9,380 nt of DNA from an uncultured Campylobacter sp. (GTDB lineage: Bacteria; Campylobacterota; Campylobacteria; Campylobacterales; Campylobacteraceae), in contig NZ_CALIMQ010000283.1 in the NCBI RefSeq assembly GCF_938045535.1, forward strand, positions 1 through 9,380, written 5' to 3'. Positions 1 to 5,828 of this stretch are shown here, one piece after another (within the stretch, counting starts at the first letter, position 1; each line of letters begins with the position of its first letter). The position numbers were made by a program, and so were the translations under genes. The notes under the pieces were generated by a model. It was not told where the DNA came from, ran no database searches, and was given only the letters and a program-made list of their open reading frames with translations.

Positions 1-339
1 GGTGGCGGAATAAATTTTGCCCAAATATTTATTATCCAGCGCCGCAATATTCTTGCGCAATTCCCCGACTATCTGTGGAATTAGCGCAATACGCCTATTT
101 TTAGCTAGGAGTTTAATAAAATTTACGATTTTTTCACTTGGATTTTTTATAAATGACGCGATAAGTTCCACTTTGGATTCCTCTTTTAGCGTCGGGGATT
201 TTACAATATCTTGGAATTTTGGAATTCTAAATGCGCTCGCGACGCTCTCGAGCGTCTGCAAAACAGAGCCTAGTTCATCTTTTTTATAGCTCAGTATCAG
301 GGCGTTTACATATCTTTTTGAGGTGTTATTTATCATCAT
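1..339 (-). CDS. atpH: ATP synthase F1 delta subunit, N-terminal part (cut by left edge)
   Basis: This is the first 113 codons of the F1 delta subunit (OSCP homologue), which ties the b/b' peripheral stalk to the top of the alpha/beta hexamer. The visible protein begins MMINNTSKRYVNAL, the usual start of the family (a short polar lead followed by a K/R-Y-A-like helix), and continues as the alpha-helical N-terminal domain with KSPTLKEESK and an LAKNRR segment, the counterpart of the L-x-x-N-x-R motif. About 60 residues are missing beyond position 1. The ATG at 337-339 overlaps the atpF stop as ATGA, so the two genes are probably translationally coupled; a second ATG follows directly. AAAAAGG inside atpF is the likely Shine-Dalgarno sequence. 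The alpha, gamma, beta and epsilon genes would be expected further left. Confidence 0.93.
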   Translation of the reverse strand, partial: MMINNTSKRYVNALILSYKKDELGSVLQTLESVASAFRIPKFQDIVKSPTLKEESKVELIASFIKNPSEKIVNFIKLLAKNRRIALIPQIVGELRKNIAALDNKYLGKIYSAT

Positions 340-851
340 CCGACCTTTTTCTCTACGATTTTAACCAGTTTGTCTTGACCGAATTTGATGTCATCCGATG
401 CAAAAACGTCATCCAGTATCTCGCTTACGACCTCTTTTTTGATCTTGCGCGCCTCAAAGCTCTTCTGCTCATCGAAAGATTTTTGCAAATTCGCAATTTC
501 TTGCTCGGTCGCATTTTTTATCTTTTCGGCGGCGAACACGATCTCTTTTTTAGCAGTTTCAATTAAAGCTGCGCCTTGAACCTTAGCATCTTGCAAATCT
601 TTTTTAGCTTGCTCCTTGCGAGCTGCAGACTCTTTTAAAATTTTTTGATTAGTCTCAAGTCTAGATGCAATGCCATCGATTCTACCTTGATATGCTGCTT
701 TTGCGGGACCTTTTAAAAGATAAAACAAAATTCCGAAAAACAAAATGAAATTTATGCTTCGCCACAGCACGTCGTAGTCTTTGACCCCATCGTGCCCACC
801 GCTTGCTAAAACAAGCGCGGGAATTATAAATAAAAATAGATATTTTTTCAT
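336..851 (-). CDS. atpF: ATP synthase Fo subunit b
   Basis: A 171-residue b subunit, half of the peripheral stalk that holds F1 against Fo in the inner membrane. Residues 1-17 (MKKYLFLFIIPALVLAS) look like a cleavable signal peptide, as in other epsilonproteobacterial b subunits. A single membrane span lies at about 32-47, followed by a conserved-looking KGPAKAAY segment. The rest, about 50-171, is a long charged helix rich in K, E, A and Q, the right-handed coiled coil of the stator. It follows atpF' after 10 nt. A GAGGA Shine-Dalgarno overlaps the atpF' stop, and the end overlaps atpH by 4 nt. Together with b' it should form a b/b' heterodimer rather than a b2 homodimer. Function is inferred from family and operon position. 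Confidence 0.94.
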   Translation of the reverse strand: MKKYLFLFIIPALVLASGGHDGVKDYDVLWRSINFILFFGILFYLLKGPAKAAYQGRIDGIASRLETNQKILKESAARKEQAKKDLQDAKVQGAALIETAKKEIVFAAEKIKNATEQEIANLQKSFDEQKSFEARKIKKEVVSEILDDVFASDDIKFGQDKLVKIVEKKVG

Positions 852-861
852 ACTGAAATCC

Positions 862-1284
862 TCATACTTTAGCCACAGCGCTACTTAGAGCATTTTTAAA
901 TTCCGGAATTTTGGCTCGCAAATCATTTTTTAGGTTGCGCTTTTGCTCATCCAAACCGCCTAAGAATTGATCAAAATCCTCCTCCATCGCGGCTTTTTTC
1001 TCGGCTATTTCTCTGGCGGCAGCCTGCTTCGCGCTATCCATCGCCTCTCGCTTTATTTTAACAGCCTGCAACTTCGCAGCATCCATGATTTTTACGATCT
1101 CTGCTTTATCGGCATCTGCATCCTGTGCATTTTTCATCGCATTTGTCTCATCTTCTTTAATAATAGCCTCTCGCTTTTCCATATGCAAAAGTAACGGTCT
1201 ATAAAGCTTGATATTTAAGAAGTAAATCAAAGCCAAAAATACGACGATGGTCGTTATCATGGCGGTCAAACTTACGTCTAGCAT
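862..1284 (-). CDS. atpF': ATP synthase Fo subunit b'
   Basis: A 140-residue b-type subunit. One membrane helix at about residues 7-24 follows MLDVSL and is followed by LYRPLLLHMEKREAII, the characteristic b/b' neck with its R-P and E-K-R residues. The remaining ~100 residues are a charged helix suited to pairing with AtpF. Unlike AtpF it has no signal peptide. Separate b and b' genes are known from epsilonproteobacteria, cyanobacteria and some alphaproteobacteria. This is the first gene of the ATP synthase cluster in the window and has a strong GGAGGAGGT Shine-Dalgarno just before its ATG, consistent with a high translation rate. A promoter candidate sits in the 74-nt gap before it. Confidence 0.92.
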   Translation of the reverse strand: MLDVSLTAMITTIVVFLALIYFLNIKLYRPLLLHMEKREAIIKEDETNAMKNAQDADADKAEIVKIMDAAKLQAVKIKREAMDSAKQAAAREIAEKKAAMEEDFDQFLGGLDEQKRNLKNDLRAKIPEFKNALSSAVAKV

Positions 1285-1316
1285 CGCACCTCCTCCAGGT
1301 TAGTTTTAAACAAAAT

Positions 1317-1349
1317 GTGTATTTTACAATATGAAAAATTAAAATACAC
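1317..1349. repeat. Perfect 10-bp inverted repeat between parB and atpF'
   Basis: GTGTATTTTA at 1317-1326 and TAAAATACAC at 1340-1349 are exact reverse complements separated by 13 nt. It lies 10 nt beyond the parB stop. On the minus strand the second arm is followed by ATTTTGTTTT, so it could be a weak A/T-rich terminator for the par genes. Because the proximal arm contains the candidate -10 of the atp promoter, it could instead be an operator. Confidence 0.5.
1321..1326 (-). promoter_or_regulatory. Candidate -10 element for the atpF'-atpF-atpH operon
   Basis: On the minus strand, TAAAAT preceded by TTG lies about 37 nt before the atpF' ATG inside a very A/T-rich gap, with T-rich DNA upstream as is common in Campylobacter sigma-70 promoters that lack a clear -35 box. 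It is embedded in the right-hand arm of the inverted repeat at 1317-1349. The assignment rests on pattern only; the operon could also be read from the parA/parB side. Confidence 0.4.
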
Positions 1350-1358
1350 TATAAAAAA

Positions 1359-2222
1359 TCATCCGATTTTCTTTAAAAACTCGGAAATTTGTAAAATTTC
1401 GCTAAATTCGATCGAAATTTTACGCTCTTTGATACTTATTTTACCAAATTGATCAAGCTTGGCCTTTAGCTTTAAAAGCTCAGGCTTGAAGCTTTGAAAT
1501 TCCGCACCAGACTTTTTCTCTTTCGGATCGGTTTTATCTTTGAGTTTTTTTACTAAATTTTCGGTATCTCTTACGCTTAGACGCTGTCCTAAAATGGTAT
1601 TTAGCGCTAAAATTTGATCCTCTTTTTCGAGTCCAACCATTATCTTGGCGTGCCCTTGCGAAATTTTATCTGCGCTTATGGCGTCTTGCACCTCGGAGCA
1701 TAAATTTAAAAGTCTTAGCGTGTTAGTAATCTGCGTGCGGGACTTTTTGATGATGTCGGCTAACTCCTCTTGCGTGATCCTGTATTCGCCGATAAGCTCC
1801 TTATAGGACTTAGCAAGCTCGATAGGATTTAGATCCTCGCGCTGGATATTTTCGATGAGGGCAAGCTCTCTTAAATTTTGAGATTTTATGTCCGCGACTA
1901 CGGCTTTGATTTTACTCTCGCCCAAAAGCTTTGTTGCTCTTAGGCGCCGCTCGCCGGCGATAAGGACGTAAGAATCATCTTTTTGAATAACGATGATAGG
2001 CTGAATAAGCCCGTGACGGGCGATGCTTTCGCTCAGCTGCCTAAGTGACTCCTCATCGAAGCTTTGACGCGGTTGATATGGATTTGGCTCGATTTTATCG
2101 ACATCGATTTCGATAACTAAACTATCTGCATTTCCACTTTCTAGCTCCCTATTATAGGAGCTTTCTACGTCGTCTAAAATCGCACCGAGCCCGCGACCGA
2201 GCGCTCTTTTTACCTTGCCCAT
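1359..2222 (-). CDS. parB: Chromosome-partitioning protein ParB (Spo0J family)
   Basis: A 287-residue ParB, the CTP-dependent clamp that loads at parS sites and spreads around the origin region. The N-terminal lead RALGRGLGAIL (residues 6-16) is the usual ParA-stimulating motif. The CTP-binding core shows PYQPR (about 48-52), GERRLRA (90-96) and ENIQREDLNP (124-133). A helix-turn-helix segment follows at about 148-175, then GHAKIM (190-195). The C-terminal 60 residues are charged and end in FLKKIG, matching the dimerisation domain. The start overlaps the end of parA by 13 nt, with GGAG five bases before the ATG, so the pair is probably coupled. No canonical parS palindrome (TGTTTCACGTGAAACA type) is present in the window. 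Confidence 0.96.
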   Translation of the reverse strand: MGKVKRALGRGLGAILDDVESSYNRELESGNADSLVIEIDVDKIEPNPYQPRQSFDEESLRQLSESIARHGLIQPIIVIQKDDSYVLIAGERRLRATKLLGESKIKAVVADIKSQNLRELALIENIQREDLNPIELAKSYKELIGEYRITQEELADIIKKSRTQITNTLRLLNLCSEVQDAISADKISQGHAKIMVGLEKEDQILALNTILGQRLSVRDTENLVKKLKDKTDPKEKKSGAEFQSFKPELLKLKAKLDQFGKISIKERKISIEFSEILQISEFLKKIG

Positions 2223-3001
2223 TTTTGCTCCATTATGGATTTAGCGAGGTCTTGATAAGCGATGGAGCCAGCAGATTTTATATCGTATAAAACCACCGGC
2301 TTGCCAAAGCTTGGGCTTTCGGCTAGCTTAATATTGCGCGGAATGATGACTAGATCATCACTCTTGCCGATACGAAAGAGCTTATCGTCGAAATACTCGC
2401 GTAAATTCGCGACCGTTTCTTTGGCTAGATTGTTTTGCAAACTATACATCGTAGGTAAAAATCCGCGAATTTTTAAATTTTTATTGAGCGTTTGCTTGAC
2501 GACTTTTACGGTATTTAGGATCAGCGCGACGCCTTCAAGTGCATAGAATTCGCACTGAATCGGGATGATGACGCTATCACTTGCAACCAAGGCATTTACC
2601 GTAATGCTACCAAGCGTCGGCGGCGAATCGATGATGATGAAATCGTATCTGTCCTTAACCTCGGAAATTTTATTTTTTAGCATTAGTTTGAAATCTTTCT
2701 CTTCGCTTACTTCGCGCTCGATGCCTACAAGTCCGATATTTGACGGCACTAAATCCATAAACTCAAGTTCGGTCTTTTGGATCACTTCGGACATGCTCTT
2801 ACGCCCCGTTAGGACGTGATAAATGTTAAATTCAAAGTCGCTGCGGTTAAAGCCAAGCCCCGTCGTAGCGTTCGCCTGAGGGTCTACGTCGATCAGTAGG
2901 ACCCGCTTTTTCTTTATCGCTAGCGACGCAGCGAGATTAACCGCTGTGGTCGTCTTTCCGACGCCGCCTTTTTGATTGGCAATCGTAATTACTTCACTCA
3001 T
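2210..3001 (-). CDS. parA: Chromosome-partitioning ATPase ParA (Soj family)
   Basis: A 263-residue ParA/Soj ATPase that binds DNA non-specifically as an ATP dimer and works with ParB to segregate the origin. The deviant Walker A motif KGGVGKTT is at residues 11-18 with both lysines (K11, K16). The Walker A' aspartates lie in LLIDVDPQANAT (about 35-46), and the Walker B/switch region reads FIIIDSPPTLGS. The length is normal for the chromosomal family and there is no N-terminal helix-turn-helix, so it is not the larger plasmid type Ia. It overlaps birA by 4 nt (ATGA) upstream and parB by 13 nt downstream. Position next to parB and the ATP synthase genes matches other Campylobacter chromosomes, supporting a chromosomal rather than plasmid role. 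Confidence 0.97.
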   Translation of the reverse strand: MSEVITIANQKGGVGKTTTAVNLAASLAIKKKRVLLIDVDPQANATTGLGFNRSDFEFNIYHVLTGRKSMSEVIQKTELEFMDLVPSNIGLVGIEREVSEEKDFKLMLKNKISEVKDRYDFIIIDSPPTLGSITVNALVASDSVIIPIQCEFYALEGVALILNTVKVVKQTLNKNLKIRGFLPTMYSLQNNLAKETVANLREYFDDKLFRIGKSDDLVIIPRNIKLAESPSFGKPVVLYDIKSAGSIAYQDLAKSIMEQKWAR

Positions 3002-3633
3002 CTTAAAGCATAAACCCTTTCTTCATTTATTATGATCGATCCGTCTTCGCAAAGTTTAGCCTGCGCGAGTGAAATTTTTTCGCCGCCTAGATGAACGCTA
3101 AATTTTTGCGATTTTTGGAATTGTAACGAAAAATTTCTAAAAATTTGCTTCCACGAGATTTTATTTTCATATAGCGCAAAAAAGCCCTCTATAGCGTCTT
3201 TTGCGCTGATTTTTATATCTAAAATTCCCGCATATTTGGGCGCGCCGAGTAGGTTCATGCCAATGCCGCAGACTAGGGTATTTTTGATCTTATTCGTCAT
3301 CGTTCCGCCGATTTTACGCTCGCCCAGATAAAAATCGTTGGGCCATTTTAGCCAAAGCTGCGAACCGAGCGATGCGAGAAATTCCTGCATGATCATCGCA
3401 AAATATATACTCGCCGACTGTAGCGGCACGTCCGCGGGCAGATCCGTTTGGGCTACACAAAACGAAAAAGCAAGATCGCCGCTCGCGCCCTCCCAGTCGT
3501 TGCCGCGCGAGCCGATACCGGCGCTTTGGCGATTTGCGGCGATCGCAAAAGGCGGCGTTATCCTGCCTTCGCGCACGGCGCCTACTAAAAACTCCTGTGT
3601 AGAGGGCATTTGCTCTATAAATTCTACTTGCAA
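2998..3633 (-). CDS. birA: Biotin--[acetyl-CoA carboxylase] ligase (BirA, catalytic form)
   Basis: A 211-residue biotin protein ligase that forms biotinyl-AMP and transfers biotin to the BCCP subunit of acetyl-CoA carboxylase. It shows the STQ motif (11-13), GIGSRGNDW (39-47, the adenylate-binding loop), LKWPND (95-100), the catalytic-lysine segment ERKIGG (105-110) and GIGMNL (123-128). The N-terminal repressor HTH of E. coli BirA is absent, so it is a monofunctional ligase, as usual in this group. The start is a TTG at 3631-3633, chosen because AAGGAG lies six bases upstream and because the protein then has the residues normally found before the STQ motif. The next ATG (3607-3609) would remove them. 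It overlaps parA by 4 nt. Confidence 0.93.
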   Translation of the reverse strand: MQVEFIEQMPSTQEFLVGAVREGRITPPFAIAANRQSAGIGSRGNDWEGASGDLAFSFCVAQTDLPADVPLQSASIYFAMIMQEFLASLGSQLWLKWPNDFYLGERKIGGTMTNKIKNTLVCGIGMNLLGAPKYAGILDIKISAKDAIEGFFALYENKISWKQIFRNFSLQFQKSQKFSVHLGGEKISLAQAKLCEDGSIIINEERVYALR

Positions 3634-4172
3634 AACCCGCTCCTTGCGTAAGACGAAGGGCTCGCCTTGAAATATTGCAAGCGTTTAAATTCCGCGCTGC
3701 GATAGAATTTTGCGACAAGATAAAATTTAGCACGATAAAATTTTACGGCGTAGCGGAATTTTATGCGATGAAATTTTGCAATCTTGCTAAATTCTTTGGC
3801 AACGCGGATTTTCCTAGCGGCACCGCGATAAAATTTTAAAGCTTTATCTCGCAAAAATTCTGCGGCACGATCATAGAATTTTAAATGGTGCGAGTTCGGT
3901 GCGACGTCGCAAGATTCGCAACCGCCAAAGCGAAATTTAAAGTTCCTGTGAGCGTAAAATTTTAGAGCATAGAAGCGAGGTTTTAAAATTTTATAAAGCC
4001 TTGATTTTGGAGCTTCATTTCGAAATTCCGCGCGGCAAAATTTTACTTCACGATTGCGGCGATACCCAAGGCAGAATTTCGCCGCGACGCCAAAAGCGCG
4101 GCGCGAATAAAATCCCAGCATAGCATCAAAAGCGTGGCACAAAACGCGATAATTTAAAATCCCGCCTAGCAT
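3624..4172 (-). CDS. Doubtful 182-residue ORF built from KF(Y) repeats between fmt and birA
   Basis: An uninterrupted frame fills the whole gap between fmt and birA. Its ATG overlaps the fmt stop (ATGCTAG) and its TAG lies 10 nt inside birA, an arrangement typical of coupled operon genes. The predicted protein is very basic and aromatic and resembles no family I know. About 15 KF/EF doublets, many as KFY, recur in one reading phase, with runs such as VKFYRAKFYLVAKFY near the C-terminal half spaced 5-6 residues apart. Each reflects a copy of the word AAATTT(T/C)A. No signal peptide or membrane span is evident and the ribosome binding site is weak (GGTGAT). It may be a by-product of repeat-rich spacer DNA with phase kept by repeat units of 15 or 18 nt. 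I judge real coding less likely than not. Confidence 0.25.
   Translation of the reverse strand: MLGGILNYRVLCHAFDAMLGFYSRRAFGVAAKFCLGYRRNREVKFCRAEFRNEAPKSRLYKILKPRFYALKFYAHRNFKFRFGGCESCDVAPNSHHLKFYDRAAEFLRDKALKFYRGAARKIRVAKEFSKIAKFHRIKFRYAVKFYRAKFYLVAKFYRSAEFKRLQYFKASPSSYARSGFCK
3640..3645 (-). promoter_or_regulatory. Shine-Dalgarno AAGGAG that fixes the birA TTG start
   Basis: The minus strand carries AAGGAG with six bases (CGGGTT) before the TTG at 3633. The in-frame ATG eight codons later has no comparable site, so TTG is the better start. Confidence 0.75.
3680..4045. repeat. Dispersed AAATTTTA / TAAAATTTTA repeat cluster
   Basis: The 532-base spacer between birA and fmt (3634-4165) is crowded with variants of one short palindromic word. 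Exact TAAAATTTTA occurs at 3736-3745, 3829-3838, 3955-3964 and 3984-3993. Near copies occur at about 3706, 3722, 3756, 3771, 3876 and 4037. Many are preceded by GCGA, GCA or GCG. In the densest part (3700-3780) copies follow each other every 15-18 nt. The word also appears in fmt, obgE and other spacers, so it is a genome-wide composition feature that reaches its peak here. No terminator or clear promoter can be singled out in it. Confidence 0.7.
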
Positions 4173-5086
4173 AGCAGATCACCGATCTTTAGCCGCTTAC
4201 CGTTTAAATACGCGCTAGCGTTCACCGGCTTTTTGCCTGGCTCTTGCACGGTCTCTATACATAAAGCGCCCTCTCCGCACGCGACGCAAAAGCCGAGCTT
4301 ATCAACATGCAGAATTTCGCCCGCGCGCTGAAATTTACGCCCGCAAGATTCACGCAAGATTTCTAAATCTAAAATTTTTAACCCGCTAGCTAGATAAATC
4401 CCCGGCCAGGGCGTCAGCGCGCGAAATTTATTATAAATTTGCCGTGCGCTTTCCTCAAAGCTAAAAAGCCCGTCCGATTTGCTTATTTTTTTGCAGTGCG
4501 TAGCCTGCGCGTCATCTTGCTTAAGCGGCGTCAAATTTGCAAAATTTCGTAGCACTCGCACGATAAGCTCGCCCGCGAGATAGCCGAGCTCGTCAAACAG
4601 CTGCGCCGCCGTTTTATCCTCGCAAGGCGTGTAGGCAAAATCAAGCATATCGCCCGTGTCAAGCCCCGCATCCATCAGCATCGCCGTTACGCCCGTCTGC
4701 TTTTCGCCAGCCATTAGCGCGCTTTGAATAGGGCTTGCGCCGCGATATTTAGGCAGGATCGAGGCGTGCAGATTTATGCAAGGCGCGACATCAAGGACGG
4801 CCTGCGGCAAAATTTTACCGTATGCGGCAACCACGATGAAATCAGGCTTTAAGTCTTTTATCTGCGCTACAACCGCCTCGTCTTTTAAACTCGCAGGCTG
4901 AAAGATCGGCACTGCGGGCAGATGCTGCTGCGCGTAAACTTTAACCTCGCTAGGCGTTAAAATTTGTTTCCTGCCGACGGGCTTATCAGGCTGCGTAAAG
5001 ACGGCCGCGATCTCAAATTTTGCCTCCGCAAGCGCGCGTAAAATTTTAGCCGCATACTTGGGCGTTCCCATAAAAACTATATTCAT
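4166..5086 (-). CDS. fmt: Methionyl-tRNA formyltransferase
   Basis: A 306-residue enzyme that formylates initiator Met-tRNA using 10-formyl-tetrahydrofolate in the cytoplasm. The start MNIVFMGTPKYA is typical. The N-terminal Rossmann domain carries TQPDKPVGR (31-39), the catalytic block INLHASILPKYRGASP (104-119, with N105 and H107), and MDAGLDTGDM (138-147), where D143 matches the E. coli catalytic aspartate. The C-terminal tRNA-binding barrel spans about 205-306 with the LTPWPG motif. Length is normal. AAAGGA lies six to seven bases before the ATG. In C. jejuni fmt directly precedes birA; here 532 repeat-rich bases separate them. The last codons overlap the start of the doubtful KF(Y) ORF. 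Confidence 0.97.
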   Translation of the reverse strand: MNIVFMGTPKYAAKILRALAEAKFEIAAVFTQPDKPVGRKQILTPSEVKVYAQQHLPAVPIFQPASLKDEAVVAQIKDLKPDFIVVAAYGKILPQAVLDVAPCINLHASILPKYRGASPIQSALMAGEKQTGVTAMLMDAGLDTGDMLDFAYTPCEDKTAAQLFDELGYLAGELIVRVLRNFANLTPLKQDDAQATHCKKISKSDGLFSFEESARQIYNKFRALTPWPGIYLASGLKILDLEILRESCGRKFQRAGEILHVDKLGFCVACGEGALCIETVQEPGKKPVNASAYLNGKRLKIGDLLC

Positions 5087-5228
5087 TCTTTTCCTTTAAA
5101 TTTAGCCAAATCACGGCGCGAGCGATCATGCAGGCGCTAATCATGCTCGAAATAAATTTTACGCAGATCGCGAAGTAAACCTGGTTCGCACTCGCTCGCG
5201 CGAAGTAAAATTTATACGCGTCGCACAA
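5046..5228 (-). CDS. Doubtful 60-residue hydrophobic ORF overlapping the fmt start
   Basis: A TTG-initiated frame with one strongly hydrophobic stretch (about residues 18-42, with VYFAICVKF and IARAVIWLNL) closed by charged KEKNE, which reads like a membrane segment with a cytoplasmic end. The frame stays open upstream of the TTG to about 5287 but has no ATG or GTG there, and no convincing ribosome binding site is seen. It overlaps the first 41 nt of fmt, including the fmt ribosome binding site. It could be a remnant or a small membrane protein, or simply chance. Reported because it is the only protein-like reading of the fmt upstream region. Confidence 0.2.
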   Translation of the reverse strand: MCDAYKFYFARASANQVYFAICVKFISSMISACMIARAVIWLNLKEKNEYSFYGNAQVCG

Positions 5229-5272
5229 ACTAAACCCCGCGTAAAAGACCGCATCATTGCCGTTTTTCGCGC

Positions 5273-5584
5273 TTATTTGACGGCGGACTGATTTTTATCC
5301 TCGGATCCGTCCGGCCAAGACCAAAAAGCGCACGGATCTTCGGACCAATAAATCTTTGCAGACGGTTTCGCCCCCAGCTCGTCAAGGCTAATCTTGCCGT
5401 CGCGATTAGCGTCTAAGCTCTTAAATTCCGAGCCTGAGCGCAGATTTAGCTCTACTCTCAGCCCAGACGGCACCTCGCTCGCCATCCACTCTTGCAAGCT
5501 CAGCGCGCCGTCGCGATCCTTGTCGTTAAAGTCCATAAAATAAGGCGCCAGATCGGAAAGCTCGCAACATACGCGCCGAAGCAT
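5273..5584 (-). CDS. Small protein with two canonical EF-hand calcium-binding loops
   Basis: A 103-residue ORF with two textbook EF-hand loops. Loop 1 is D21-K-D23-R-D25-G26 to E32 and loop 2 is D58-A-N60-R-D62-G63 to E69. Each has the ligands at positions 1, 3, 5 and 12, the glycine at 6 and a hydrophobic residue at 8. The tail is tryptophan-rich (WSEDPCAFWSW) and acidic. Calcium binding is a sound inference; the physiological role is unknown. The ATG at 5584 follows directly on an in-frame TGA and lacks a Shine-Dalgarno, and there is no signal peptide, although bacterial EF-hand proteins of this size are usually exported. The gene may therefore be N-terminally truncated or started elsewhere (M17 is an alternative). 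It occupies part of the site of proB in C. jejuni. Confidence 0.6.
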   Translation of the reverse strand: MLRRVCCELSDLAPYFMDFNDKDRDGALSLQEWMASEVPSGLRVELNLRSGSEFKSLDANRDGKISLDELGAKPSAKIYWSEDPCAFWSWPDGSEDKNQSAVK

Positions 5585-5828
5585 TCACAAGCTAGCCGCG
5601 TCGCTGCAAAAACACTCACGAAAAACACCCGCGCGGTGCCTGCTCGGACTGCGTAAAACGCGCCAAACGGTATCTCGCGCTACACGAGCAAAACAAAACC
5701 TACCGATCACCATAAGAGACCGACGATAAAGAGACCTGTGATCTTCGCGCTCCCTTGTTAAGCTATTTTTAGGCGTGCGGGCCAGCCTATCTCCATAAGG
5801 TTCGCCGCGATGAGATATCCGCGCTATT
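5585..5828. other. Spacer between obgE and the EF-hand ORF with no convincing gene
   Basis: The minus strand is open in the EF-hand frame from inside obgE down to one TGA at 5585-5587. The predicted 89 residues are arginine-rich and lack any family resemblance. Another minus frame briefly gives a signal-peptide-like stretch (VFFVSVFAATRLAC at about 5628-5587) that would need a frameshift to join the EF-hand. No terminator after obgE, promoter or RNA gene is recognised. Confidence 0.4.

Noticed and set aside
3314..3733. Long frames on either strand within birA
   Set aside because: They are shadows of birA: they lack family motifs, while birA in its own frame shows all ligase motifs.
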